Source of the DNA: Streptomyces smaragdinus
GTDB taxonomy: Bacteria > Actinomycetota > Actinomycetes > Streptomycetales > Streptomycetaceae
NCBI RefSeq assembly: GCF_009604385.1
Contig: NZ_WEGJ01000001.1
Coordinates: 496,001-560,000 of the forward strand
DNA length: 64,000 nucleotides
Reading direction: 5' to 3'
Part shown: positions 35,263 to 44,070 of the stretch, in pieces
Position numbering within the stretch: position 1 is the stretch's first letter
Layout of the letters: each line of letters opens with the position of its first letter
Made by a program: the position numbers and the translations under genes
The notes under the pieces: model-generated
The model's input: the letters and a program-made list of their open reading frames with translations, nothing else
Told to the model about the DNA's origin: nothing
Database searches by the model: none

Positions 35263-36066
35263 TCAGACGGGCGATACCTTGGGCATATCGCCCTCCATCG
35301 TGGCCAGATCGATCACCGCGAACGACGCGCCCTGCGGATCGCTCACCGTCGCGAAGCGGCCGAAGGGCGAGGTCATCGGCCCGAAGTGCACCGTGCCACC
35401 GGCCCCGGTCACCTTCCCCACCGCCTCGTCGCAGTCGTCGACGGCGAAGTACACGTTGATGTACGGCGGCACTTCCGCCGGCACATCCTCCGTCATCCTG
35501 AAGCGCCCCAGCGCCGGCTCCTTCGCGCCCGGGAGGGACCACAGATGGAAGTCGATCTTGTCGTCCTCCATCCGCTGCACCTTGTAGTCGAACACGGCGG
35601 GGAAGAAGGCGTCCGCCTTGGCCGCCTCACGCGTGGTGACCTCCGCCCAGGCGAAGGAGCCCGGTTCGTTCTGCTTCTCGAATCCCGGGTGGGTGCCGGG
35701 CTGCCAGACGCCGAACTGCACACCGCTCGGCTCCTTGGCGATGAGCATGCTGCCGAACTCACCGACCTGCATCGGCTCCATGTCCGTCGTCCCGCCGGCC
35801 GTGCGGATCCGCTCGGTGGTCGCCTTGATGTCGGCGGACGAGAAGTACAGCGTCCAGGACGGCGGTACGCCTTCCATGCCCGGCATCTGCGGTACGACGG
35901 CCGCGACGCGCTTGCCGTCGGAGAGGGCCTGGGTGTAGCCGCCGTACTGGGGGTCGCCGCCCTCGAAGGTCCAGCCGAAGAGGTCGCCGTAGAACCGTTT
36001 GGCGCCGTCGAGGTCCGGGAACATCGCGTCGGCCCAGATGGGGGTGCCGTCGGGGGTGGGGGCCAT
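35263..36066 (-). CDS. Two-domain VOC (glyoxalase/bleomycin-resistance fold) protein
   Basis: 267 residues from ATG 36066; the frame opens upstream without a better start. Two VOC repeats are plain: residues about 8-125 (PIWADAMFPDLDGAKRFYGDLFGWTF ... IAKEPSGVQFGVWQP) and 135-262 (SFAWAEVTTREAAKADAFF ... VSDPQGASFAVIDL). Paired half-domains form one metal site as in dioxygenases or glyoxalase I; members in Streptomyces are often annotated as glyoxalase-like hydroxylases without a known substrate. A self-resistance or detoxification role is possible but unsupported. Confidence 0.84.
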   Translation of the reverse strand: MAPTPDGTPIWADAMFPDLDGAKRFYGDLFGWTFEGGDPQYGGYTQALSDGKRVAAVVPQMPGMEGVPPSWTLYFSSADIKATTERIRTAGGTTDMEPMQVGEFGSMLIAKEPSGVQFGVWQPGTHPGFEKQNEPGSFAWAEVTTREAAKADAFFPAVFDYKVQRMEDDKIDFHLWSLPGAKEPALGRFRMTEDVPAEVPPYINVYFAVDDCDEAVGKVTGAGGTVHFGPMTSPFGRFATVSDPQGASFAVIDLATMEGDMPKVSPV

Positions 36067-36230
36067 GGGATTCCACTTCCTCGCGATCTGGGGGGATGCG
36101 CGCGGCAGCTCGGGCACACGCGGCAAATGTCCGTTTTCACCGTAGCGCGACCTCCCCGCCCGCGCCCGGCCGAACGTGTGACGACCCCCTCCCCCGGCCC
36201 CTGTCCGTGCCCCCTGTCATGATCCTCCGC

Positions 36231-38393
36231 ATGGATTCCACCCGCGCACTCGACGGCCTCGATCAGCGCCCCTGGCCCGGGCTGGAGCACGCCTACGGCA
36301 CCGCCGAGGACGTCCCGGACCTGCTGCGCGCGCTCACCGGAGAGGACGAGGAGGAGGCGGAGGAGGCCCTGGAGGAGCTGTGGAGCAGCATCGTGCACCA
36401 GGGCACGGTGTACCCCGCGACGGTGGAGGCCGTGCCGTTCCTGGCCCGGCTGGCGGCGGCCGGGTGCTGTACCACGAGCCTGCTCGGGATGCTCGCCGTG
36501 GCGGCGGAGGGCAGCGACGACTGCTGTGCGGCGGTCGGCGCCCAGTTGCCGCTGCTGCTGCCGCTGCTGGAGGCGCCGGAGGCGGAGGTGCGCCGGGCGG
36601 CGATCTGGGCGGTGGGGCGTACCGAGGAGGCGGGGGCGGCGGAGGCCGTCGGGCGGCGGTATCGCGGTGAGCCGGACGGGTCCGTACGGGCCGAGCTGCT
36701 GTCCGCCCTGATCCGGCTGGACCCCGCGGGCGGGACGGAGCTGATCGCCGAGGCGCTGGATCCGGGCGAGCCGGCGGAACTGCGGCTGGCGGCGGTGCTC
36801 GCGGGGCTCGAGGCGGGAGTGCCGTGGTCGGCGGAGCAGCACGCGGCCCTGCTGGCCGTACTGCCGGCGAACGGGCTGCTGGAGCCGGGGCTGGACGAGG
36901 GCCGGGACGCACCGCTCGCGGCTGTCTGCTCGGCGCTGCTGGAGCGGGACACCGACAAGGATCGCGCCGCTGCTTTCGGCCTGCTGACGGCGGCTCTGGG
37001 CGACGCGCGGGAGGACGTGCGCGAGGAGGCGCTGTGGGCGGCCGACGACGCGGTCACCGCTTCGCGTTCCGCGCCGGGGGTGCTGTTGCCGCTGCTGGCT
37101 CCGGTGCTCGACGGTCCGACGCCGTCCGCGGCTGCCATGCGGTTGCTGCTCAGGCTCGCGGAGTCGCTGGACGATTCGCTGGTCGAGCCCCTGGTACGAC
37201 TGGCGGCCGGCGAGGGCGACCTCGCGGACCAGGCGCTGACGGTGCTCGTACGGGCCGCGCCCGAGCGGGCGGCGCCGCTGCTGGCGGCCCGGCTCGCGGA
37301 CCGGCCGGGGGCGCTGCGGACGGCGGCGGGGCTGGAGGGAGCGTTCCCCTTCTCCGGGGAGTTGCTGGCGGCCGTCCGGGAGTTGCTGGCGAGCACGCCG
37401 GAGCGACGCCCGGACGAGCCGCTGTATGCGATGACCCAGCGGCACAACCAGCCCATCCACCTCGCCCTGTTGCTCGGGCAGTGGGGCGAACGGGCGGCCC
37501 CCGCGCTGCCGGAGCTGCTCGCCGCGCTCGGTCGGGCGTCCCTCGTGGTGCCGAAGGTGCTCGCCGGTCTGGCGCTCGAGGGGGCCGCTCGTACGGCGGC
37601 GGTCGACGCCCTTCGGGCGGCCGCCGGTTCGGGCGGGACGGACGAGCGGCTGGCCGCCGCCCGGGCGGTATACCGGATCGACGGCGACCCCGCCCCTTTG
37701 CTTGCGGCCCTTGAGGAGGCGCTGGCGGGCGAGGATCCGTACCGGCTGCGGGCGGCCGTCGGTGTCGCGGGGGAACTGGGTTCCGCCGCGCTGCCGTTGC
37801 TGCGTGGGCTGGCGGACGACGGCGGGCGGGAGCTGACCGCGCCGGCGTTGCGGGCGGATCTCGCCGTGGCCGTCGCCGAGGCGTTGTGGGAGCTGGACGG
37901 CGACGAGGTGCGGGCGGTGCGGTTGCTGGGGTCCGCCTTTCCGGCGGCGGACGATCTGCTGCTCCCCTGGTCGGCTGTGCACGCCGCCCGTCTCGTGGCG
38001 CGGATCGGGGCTCCGGCCGCCGGGCTGCGTCCCGTACTGGAGGGGCTGCTGGAGAAGCCGGAGCAGGTGCCGGCGGCTGTCGTGGGTCTCGCCGGGCTGC
38101 TGCGCCGGGAGGAGCTGGACGGTGGGCTGCTGGCCGATCGTCTGCTGGACGGTGTCGAGGTGCACTGGCGGCCGGAGACCGTGCTGGATGCCCTGGAGGC
38201 ACTCGGCCCCCTGGACGGGGAGCGGCTGGGGCGGCTCGCGGCGCTCGCGGAGCGGGACCGGCGGGTCGTGCGCTCCGGGGCGGACGTCGATCTCGTGGTG
38301 CTCGACGAGCGGTTCAGGGATCGGGTACGGGCCCTCGTCCAGGCGTTCGACCGCCCCCGCGGCGCGAAGGCGGACGACGATGCGGCATCGTAG
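36231..38393 (+). CDS. HEAT-repeat-like protein
   Basis: 720 residues from ATG 36231 (ATG 36219 is four codons earlier). It is almost all alpha-helical, rich in Ala, Leu and Glu, with repeating pairs such as AEVRRAAIWAVGRTEEAG, EDVREEALWAADDAV and YRLRAAVGVAGELGS at intervals of about 35-50 residues, the pattern of HEAT solenoids that act as protein scaffolds. The start LDGLDQRPWPGLEHAYGTAEDVP is a recurring lead-in of such Streptomyces proteins. No enzyme motif or signal peptide. Role unknown. Confidence 0.78.
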   Translation: MDSTRALDGLDQRPWPGLEHAYGTAEDVPDLLRALTGEDEEEAEEALEELWSSIVHQGTVYPATVEAVPFLARLAAAGCCTTSLLGMLAVAAEGSDDCCAAVGAQLPLLLPLLEAPEAEVRRAAIWAVGRTEEAGAAEAVGRRYRGEPDGSVRAELLSALIRLDPAGGTELIAEALDPGEPAELRLAAVLAGLEAGVPWSAEQHAALLAVLPANGLLEPGLDEGRDAPLAAVCSALLERDTDKDRAAAFGLLTAALGDAREDVREEALWAADDAVTASRSAPGVLLPLLAPVLDGPTPSAAAMRLLLRLAESLDDSLVEPLVRLAAGEGDLADQALTVLVRAAPERAAPLLAARLADRPGALRTAAGLEGAFPFSGELLAAVRELLASTPERRPDEPLYAMTQRHNQPIHLALLLGQWGERAAPALPELLAALGRASLVVPKVLAGLALEGAARTAAVDALRAAAGSGGTDERLAAARAVYRIDGDPAPLLAALEEALAGEDPYRLRAAVGVAGELGSAALPLLRGLADDGGRELTAPALRADLAVAVAEALWELDGDEVRAVRLLGSAFPAADDLLLPWSAVHAARLVARIGAPAAGLRPVLEGLLEKPEQVPAAVVGLAGLLRREELDGGLLADRLLDGVEVHWRPETVLDALEALGPLDGERLGRLAALAERDRRVVRSGADVDLVVLDERFRDRVRALVQAFDRPRGAKADDDAAS

Positions 38394-38432
38394 AACTCAC
38401 GCACCCCTCACCCGCGCCGCATCGGAGGCCCC

Positions 38433-38882
38433 GTGAAGAAAATCGTGGCCGCCGTGTGGCACCGGCTGCGCGGCCGGTTCCAGTGGCGGATCCTGTGGCT
38501 GGCGCACGCCAAGTTCATGATCGGCGTGACCGGCGTGGTCCGCGACGACCAGGGGCGGGTGCTCGTACTGCACCACCGGCTGTGGCGCCGCGACACCCCG
38601 TGGGGGCTGCCCACGGGGTGCGCGAACAAGGGCGAGTCGTTCCCCGAGACCGTGATACGCGAGGTCAAGGAGGAGACCGGCCTCGATGTGACGGTCGGCC
38701 GGCTCGTCCGGCTGAACAGCGGCTACCGGCTGCGCGCCGAAGTCGCGTACGAGGCCCGGCTGGTCGGCGGCGACCTCAGGATCGACCCGTTCGAGATCCT
38801 CGAGGCCCGCTGGTGCGCCCCGGACGAGCTCCCGGACGGGCTGCTGGCCTCGCACCGGGAACTCATCCACGCCGAGCCGTGA
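38433..38882 (+). CDS. Nudix hydrolase
   Basis: 149 residues from GTG 38433, five bases after GGAGG. Nudix box: G-CANKG-E-SFPETVI-REVKEETGLDV (residues about 62-84). A basic N-terminal extension (KKIVAAVWHRLRGRFQWRILW) precedes the fold and might form an amphipathic or membrane-contacting helix. The core VTGVVRDDQGRVLVLHHRLWRRDTPWGLP fits ADP-ribose or (d)NTP hydrolases; the substrate is not readable. It follows the HEAT-like gene by about 40 bases on the same strand. Confidence 0.86.
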   Translation: MKKIVAAVWHRLRGRFQWRILWLAHAKFMIGVTGVVRDDQGRVLVLHHRLWRRDTPWGLPTGCANKGESFPETVIREVKEETGLDVTVGRLVRLNSGYRLRAEVAYEARLVGGDLRIDPFEILEARWCAPDELPDGLLASHRELIHAEP

Positions 38883-38892
38883 CGGGCGCCCC

Positions 38893-39747
38893 TCAGGACA
38901 CGATGTCCTTGCGCCCGAACCCCCGGTAGGCCAGCGCCAGCAGCACCACCGCGTACGTCACGGACACCGACGCCCCCTGCGCCATCCCGCCCCACTCCAG
39001 CTGGGGCTGCAGGGCGTCGGCCCACGCGAACTGCCAGTGCGCCGGCAGCACGTCCCGCCACCCCTCCAGCGCGGTGACCGCGTCCAGCACGTTGCCGACG
39101 ATCGTCAGCCCCACCGCCCCGCCGACCGCCCCCAGCGGGGCGTCGGTGCGCGTCGACAGCCAGAACGCCAGCGCCGCCGTCACCAGCTGCGACACGAAGA
39201 TGTACGCCACCGCGATCCCCAGCCGCCCCAGCGCCGTCCCGGCCGCGAGGGAGCCGCCGGTGGGCAGCTCCAGCGGCCCCCACCCGTACGCGACCAGCCC
39301 CACGGCGAGGGCCGTCACGGTCAGCAGCAGCATCGCCGCCGCGCTGAACGCCAGCGCCACCGCCAGCTTCACCGTCAGCAGCCGCCCCCGCGGCACCGGG
39401 GCGGCGAGCAGATAGCGCAGCGACGACCAGCTCGCCTCGGAGGCCACGGTGTCCCCGCAGAACAGCGCCACCGGCACCACCAGCAGGAACCCGGCGGACA
39501 CAAACAGCGCCGTGGCGGCGAAGTTGGCGCCGGACGCCGTGGCGGTGTCCATCAGCGTCACCTCGCCGCGCCGCCCGCCGGGACCCCCGGCGATCGCGAA
39601 GGCGCCGGCCAGCACCAGCGGCAGCGCACCCAGCAGGGCGGCCATCACCAGCGTGCGGCGGCGGCGCAGCTGGCGGACGGCCTCGACGCGCAGCGGCAGC
39701 GTGCGGCCGGGACGGTAGCCGGCGGCGGTGTCGACGAGCGCGGTCAT
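38893..39747 (-). CDS. ABC transporter permease (ABC-2 type)
   Basis: 284 residues, six hydrophobic segments, with a large extracytoplasmic stretch after helix 1 (GGRRGEVTLMDTATASGANF) and SEASWSSLRYLLAAPVPRGRLL, the conserved loop of ABC-2 permeases. Its ATG overlaps the stop of the hydrolase-ATPase fusion gene (ATGA), so this is the membrane half of that transporter. Export of a lipid, peptide or siderophore-like molecule is possible; the gene cluster position after an IucA/IucC gene favours a link to that product. Confidence 0.86.
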   Translation of the reverse strand: MTALVDTAAGYRPGRTLPLRVEAVRQLRRRRTLVMAALLGALPLVLAGAFAIAGGPGGRRGEVTLMDTATASGANFAATALFVSAGFLLVVPVALFCGDTVASEASWSSLRYLLAAPVPRGRLLTVKLAVALAFSAAAMLLLTVTALAVGLVAYGWGPLELPTGGSLAAGTALGRLGIAVAYIFVSQLVTAALAFWLSTRTDAPLGAVGGAVGLTIVGNVLDAVTALEGWRDVLPAHWQFAWADALQPQLEWGGMAQGASVSVTYAVVLLALAYRGFGRKDIVS

Positions 39748-42434
39748 GGCGTCGTCCCTCCGATCAGGGTCAGGAAGGCGTCCTCGAGCCGCCGGTTGGG
39801 GCCGAAGGACGTCACCGGGATGCCGAGGCCGACGAGTTCGGCCAGCAGCCGGTCGGGCGTGGTGCCGTCGAGCCGTACGACGAGACCGTCGGCGCCGGCG
39901 GTCGCCGAGGCGACGCCGGGCAGCGCGGCGACCTTGGCGACCAGTTCCCCGGAGACCGTGTCGACGTGGCCGACGAGCAGCGTGTCTCCGGAACCGACGA
40001 TCTCCGCCACGGGACCGGCCTGGACGAGCCGGCCGCGGTCCATGACCACCAGATGCGTGCACGACTGCTCGACCTCGGCGAGCAGATGGCTGGAGACGAT
40101 GACGGTGCGGCCCTCGGCGGCGTACCGGATCATCACCTCCCGCATCTCGCGGATCTGCGGCGGGTCGAGGCCGTTGGTGGGTTCGTCGAGGATCAGCAGG
40201 TCGGGCAGGCCGAGCATGGCCTGGGCGATGGCCAGGCGCTGGCGCATGCCCTGGGAGTACGTGCGCACGGCACGCTCCAGGGCGGTGCCGAGTCCGGCGA
40301 TCTCCAGGGCCTCGTCGAGGTGCGCGTCCTGTTCGGGGCGGCCGGTGGCGCGCCAGTAGAGCTCGAGGTTGGCGCGTCCGGTCAGATGCGGGAGGAAGCC
40401 GGCGCCCTCGACGAAGGAGCCGACGCGCGACAGGACGGGCGCGCCCGCGCGGACGGCGTGGCCGAAGACGCGGATCTCGCCGGCGTCCGGTGCGATCAGG
40501 CCCATGAGCATGCGCAGGGTGGTGGTCTTGCCGGCGCCGTTGGGCCCGAGGAGGCCGAGGACCTGGCCCTTCTCCACCCGGAAGGAGAGGTCCTGGACGG
40601 CGTAGCGGTCGGCGGAGCGCGCGTACTTCTTGGCGAGCCCGGTGATCTGCAGGGGTACGTCCGCGAGCGCCGGGTCGGGGGCGGGGGTGCCGCCCCGGCG
40701 GCGGCCGGTGAGCAGCAGGACGGCGGCGAGCAGGACGCCGCCCAGCGGCAGCGCCCAGATCCAGGCGGGCAGCGCCGCGGGCTGGGTGTCGAGGCCGGGG
40801 GCGGTGGGTACGGCGAGGCCGCCGGCCAGGGTGACGGTGTACGTGGCGGGGGCGGCCGGCGAGGCGTACCCGAGGTCGGTGGCGGCCAGCACCAGGCGCA
40901 GGCGGTGCCCCTTCTGCGCGGTGTGGTCGACGGCCGGGAGGGTGAGGGTCACCGTCCGCCCCCGGTCGGCGCCGGTCACCCGGACCGGGGCGACGAGCTG
41001 CGAGGGCAGTACCTGCTGGCGTCCGTCGGCGCTGACGTCGTACAGCTTGGCGAAGAGCACCGCGTCGGCGGTGTCGGCCTCGACCCGTACGCGCACGGTG
41101 GGCGCCCCGGTGATCTGCACGGTGTCGGGCAGCGGGGCGGACTCGAAGCGGGCGTACTGGCCGGGGACGTCGAGGGAGATGCCGACGCCGAGGGAGGACG
41201 ACAGCCCGCCGAGGGCACCGCCGAGTCCGGGGACGGCGGAGATGCCGGGCGGTGCGCCGCCGGGCGGGTTGGCGAAGGTCTGCGGGGGACCGGCGAGGGG
41301 CAGCGTGCGCGTGGTGGCGGTGAGGCCGGGGTAGCGGTCGGCGGTCGCGCCGCGCAGCTGGGCGGCGCCGTCGGTGGAGTCCACGCCGCCGGTGCGGGTG
41401 ACGCGGAACGCGGGTCCGGTGCCGGTGTTCTTCTCGCCCTTGAGGTAGTGGTCGAACCAGGCGGTGGTACGGGCCCGGATCCGGTCCTTCTCCATGTCGC
41501 CGCCGTCGTGGCCGCCCTGGATCCAGTCGACGGCGACGGGCGCGCCGTTCGCGGAGATCGCCTTCGCCATGGCGTCGGCGTGGCCGAGGGGGAAGAGGGA
41601 GTCCGACTGGCCCTGCACGATCAGCGCCGGTACGTCGATGTCCTTCGCGACGGCGGCGGGGCTGCGGGCCTCGAGCAGGGCGCGGGCGTCGGCGTCGGGG
41701 GTGCCGCTGACGGCGATGCGTTCGTACATCGCGCACAGTTCGGCGGTGAACCGTCCGCAGCCGGAGGCGGCGGTCGGCTGGTTCGAGGAGCCGCCGGCGG
41801 GCGGACGGGGGGACGCGGCGTCGAGGGAGCCCGTCGTGAAGAAGAGACCCGTCCAGAGTTTCTTGAACACGCCGTCCGGGAAGAGCGCGTCGGCCAGATT
41901 CCAGTACGTGATCTGCGGCGCGACGGCGTCGACCCGCCGGTCGTGCCCGGCGGCCAGCAGGGCGAGGGCCCCGCCGTACGACGCGCCCGCGATCCCGGCG
42001 CGCGGGTCGCCGGGGGCGTCGAGCCGTACCTCCGGGCGCTCGGCGAGCCAGTCGAGGAGCCGGCTGACGTCGGCGATCTCGGCGTCCGGGTCGTTGAGGC
42101 CGATCCGCCCGGTGGAGCGGCCGAAGCCGCGCGCCGACCAGGTCAGGACGGCGTACCCGTCGCGCGCCAGGTCCTGCGCCTCCTGCGTCAGGTCGTCCTT
42201 GCTGCCGCCGAATCCGTGCGCCAGCAGCACGGCGGGGCGGCGGCCGGCGTCGCCGGCGGTGAAGAAGGACGTGTCGAGGACCGCGCCGGGGACGGTGAAC
42301 CTGCCGTCCGTCCGGTGCACGGGCGGGTCGCTGTCGTCGGCCACGGCCGTCCAGGTGCCGGCACCGGCCAGCACGGCGAGGGCCGCCGCGACGGCCGCGA
42401 GAACGCGGCGCCTGCGGGGCAGTCGGAGTTCCAT
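39744..42434 (-). CDS. Fusion: exported alpha/beta hydrolase (X-Pro peptidase type) + ABC ATPase
   Basis: 896 residues. An arginine-rich start and hydrophobic stretch (about 11-32) act as signal anchor. Residues about 45-330 are an alpha/beta hydrolase with nucleophile motif GASYGG (Ser152) and AHGFGGS; 330-540 is the beta-rich C-terminal domain of the CocE/X-Pro dipeptidyl peptidase type. A second transmembrane helix (about 555-580) leads to a cytoplasmic ABC ATPase: GPNGAGKTTTL near 632, YSQGMRQRLAIAQAM, LLILDEPTNGLD. A single reading frame covers all, so the fusion is not an annotation error. The permease gene overlaps downstream; an IucA/IucC gene lies 109 bases upstream on the same strand. 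It would couple export with hydrolysis of a substrate outside the membrane. Confidence 0.88.
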   Translation of the reverse strand: MELRLPRRRRVLAAVAAALAVLAGAGTWTAVADDSDPPVHRTDGRFTVPGAVLDTSFFTAGDAGRRPAVLLAHGFGGSKDDLTQEAQDLARDGYAVLTWSARGFGRSTGRIGLNDPDAEIADVSRLLDWLAERPEVRLDAPGDPRAGIAGASYGGALALLAAGHDRRVDAVAPQITYWNLADALFPDGVFKKLWTGLFFTTGSLDAASPRPPAGGSSNQPTAASGCGRFTAELCAMYERIAVSGTPDADARALLEARSPAAVAKDIDVPALIVQGQSDSLFPLGHADAMAKAISANGAPVAVDWIQGGHDGGDMEKDRIRARTTAWFDHYLKGEKNTGTGPAFRVTRTGGVDSTDGAAQLRGATADRYPGLTATTRTLPLAGPPQTFANPPGGAPPGISAVPGLGGALGGLSSSLGVGISLDVPGQYARFESAPLPDTVQITGAPTVRVRVEADTADAVLFAKLYDVSADGRQQVLPSQLVAPVRVTGADRGRTVTLTLPAVDHTAQKGHRLRLVLAATDLGYASPAAPATYTVTLAGGLAVPTAPGLDTQPAALPAWIWALPLGGVLLAAVLLLTGRRRGGTPAPDPALADVPLQITGLAKKYARSADRYAVQDLSFRVEKGQVLGLLGPNGAGKTTTLRMLMGLIAPDAGEIRVFGHAVRAGAPVLSRVGSFVEGAGFLPHLTGRANLELYWRATGRPEQDAHLDEALEIAGLGTALERAVRTYSQGMRQRLAIAQAMLGLPDLLILDEPTNGLDPPQIREMREVMIRYAAEGRTVIVSSHLLAEVEQSCTHLVVMDRGRLVQAGPVAEIVGSGDTLLVGHVDTVSGELVAKVAALPGVASATAGADGLVVRLDGTTPDRLLAELVGLGIPVTSFGPNRRLEDAFLTLIGGTTP

Positions 42435-42524
42435 GCCGTGAACCCTACGGTCACCCGGCGGCGGCGCTGTCCGCTGCGGGACGGAAGCGGGTGTCCTTCC
42501 GGTGCGGTAGCCGCGGTCGCGCGC

Positions 42525-42542
42525 CTACTCCCGATGGAGTAG
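42525..42542 (-). promoter_or_regulatory. Short hairpin/dyad after the IucA/IucC stop
   Basis: CTACTCC-CGAT-GGAGTAG, perfect seven-base arms, begins one base past the stop of the leftward IucA/IucC gene and precedes the hydrolase-ATPase gene. It could be an operator, a processing site or a weak terminator. Confidence 0.3.
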
Positions 42543-42543
42543 C

Positions 42544-44019
42544 TCAGGGAGCGCGCAGGGGGTTGGGCAGCGGCCGGTAGCGGGCGGCGGCGCCGTCGGC
42601 GGAGGTCCAGCGCAGCAGGAGGTTCGTCTTCGCGGGGACGGTCGGCGCGGCGAGCAGGGCGTGCACCTCCGGTACGTCCCCGGCCCAGCGGGCGAACTCG
42701 CGGCGCGCGGCGGGCCACAGGGCGTCCGCGCAGGACGGGTGCCGGTCGGCGAGGGCTCCGGCGATCTCCATGAGGTGGTTGACGAGGAGGGTGTAGACGA
42801 GCCGTTCCCAGCCCTTGGCCCGGCCGACGGCGTCCACCGTCCGTACGCCCTCGACGTCGCGGAAGATCGCCTGGACGGGCATCCCGTCGGGGTCGACGGC
42901 GATCAGGCAGTTCTGCAGATGGGCCTCGAGCGCGACGCCGTGCCCGGCGAACGCCCGCAGCGCGGGCGGCAGGACGTGGCTCAGATACGCGGTCCACCAG
43001 GCCAGGGGGTCCGGCGCGGTGTCCAGGGGGTTGCCGTCGAAGCCCTCGGCGAGCGCGGCGGCAAGGACCGGCCGGGCGCCCGGGAGGAGGTGGGGGCGCA
43101 GTCCGTCGCGGACGACGACGGCGAACTCCTCGTGGAGCCCGGACACGGTCCGGTAGCCGCGGTCGGAGAGCCAGACCCCGGCCTCCCCGGCGAAGGCGGC
43201 GGCAACCCGCGTATCCGTGGCGCGCAGTTTGCGCAGGTCGTGGCGCCACAGCCGGCGGATGTCGTTGGTGATGCGCACGTCGAGGCTGAACTTGAGGAAC
43301 AGGTCCTCCTCCGCCAGATGCACGGTGCGCACCGAGGCGGTGGCGGCGGCCGGTCCGGTCGTCGCGTCCAGGGTGATCAGGCGGCCGTCGGTGAACGCCC
43401 GGCGGGTCTCGGGGTGCTGCTCGAGGAGGGCCAGCTGCCACGGGTGGGCGGCCAGCGGCACATACCCGGGGGGCGCGGTGCCCAGGGCGTCCAGCGCGCT
43501 CGTGTCGCCCTCCTCCGCGACGGCGTCGGCGCGTACGCCGAGCAGGGTGAGGGGGAAGGCGGCGTACGCCTCGGGGGCGTAGCGCAGCCAGGTGTCGGCG
43601 GGGGCGCCGCCGCGGGACTTGGGCGCGGGGTGGTGGGGGTGGCCCATGACCAGTGACTGCTCGGAGCGCAGCCACAGGTCCGCGGGCGGTGCGGTGCGGG
43701 CCCGGGCGGTGAGCATCGCGGCGACCGCGTCGCGGCTGTCGATCATCTCGGCGGGGAGGGCGTCGTTGACGACGCCGGTGAGGAGGGTGAGTTCGTCGAC
43801 GACGAGTTTCACGATCTCGGCGTGGCTCAGCCGCTGCCAGCCGTGGTCGGTGCGCAGGTCCGCCGTGCGGGGGCGGTGTTCGCGCGGCACCCGCAGCAGC
43901 AGTCCGCCCGCGCGGGTGCGGTGCAGGGTGTCGCCGGCGGGGTCGGCGGCCTCGCGCAGGAGGCAGCCCAGCAGAGGGGCGGTGGCCAGTTCGTCGGCGG
44001 CGGCTGAGATGGTGTCCAT
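42544..44019 (-). CDS. IucA/IucC-family NRPS-independent siderophore synthetase
   Basis: 491 residues from ATG 44019. Family motifs: GHPHHPAPKSRGG near 126-138 (ATP-binding loop with Lys and Arg), AAHPWQLALLE, LKFSLDVRITNDIRRLW, and EAHLQNCLIAV, ending in the FhuF-like iron-reductase segment (TNLLLRW ... PLPNPL). Such enzymes join a carboxylic acid (citrate, 2-oxoglutarate or succinyl-hydroxamate) to an amine or alcohol through an adenylate. At 491 residues it is shorter than the usual 580-600. It is divergent from a second copy and probably co-transcribed with the export genes on its left. Substrates not readable. Confidence 0.88.
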   Translation of the reverse strand: MDTISAAADELATAPLLGCLLREAADPAGDTLHRTRAGGLLLRVPREHRPRTADLRTDHGWQRLSHAEIVKLVVDELTLLTGVVNDALPAEMIDSRDAVAAMLTARARTAPPADLWLRSEQSLVMGHPHHPAPKSRGGAPADTWLRYAPEAYAAFPLTLLGVRADAVAEEGDTSALDALGTAPPGYVPLAAHPWQLALLEQHPETRRAFTDGRLITLDATTGPAAATASVRTVHLAEEDLFLKFSLDVRITNDIRRLWRHDLRKLRATDTRVAAAFAGEAGVWLSDRGYRTVSGLHEEFAVVVRDGLRPHLLPGARPVLAAALAEGFDGNPLDTAPDPLAWWTAYLSHVLPPALRAFAGHGVALEAHLQNCLIAVDPDGMPVQAIFRDVEGVRTVDAVGRAKGWERLVYTLLVNHLMEIAGALADRHPSCADALWPAARREFARWAGDVPEVHALLAAPTVPAKTNLLLRWTSADGAAARYRPLPNPLRAP

Positions 44020-44070
44020 TAGAGATCAGTATGGGTGGCGTCGTCACGTCACGTACACGTGGGGGGCAAT

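Noticed and set aside
39744..39747. Frameshift joining a hydrolase gene and an ABC gene
   Set aside because: One frame runs through both domains with a proper transmembrane helix between, and the permease overlap is a normal ATGA.
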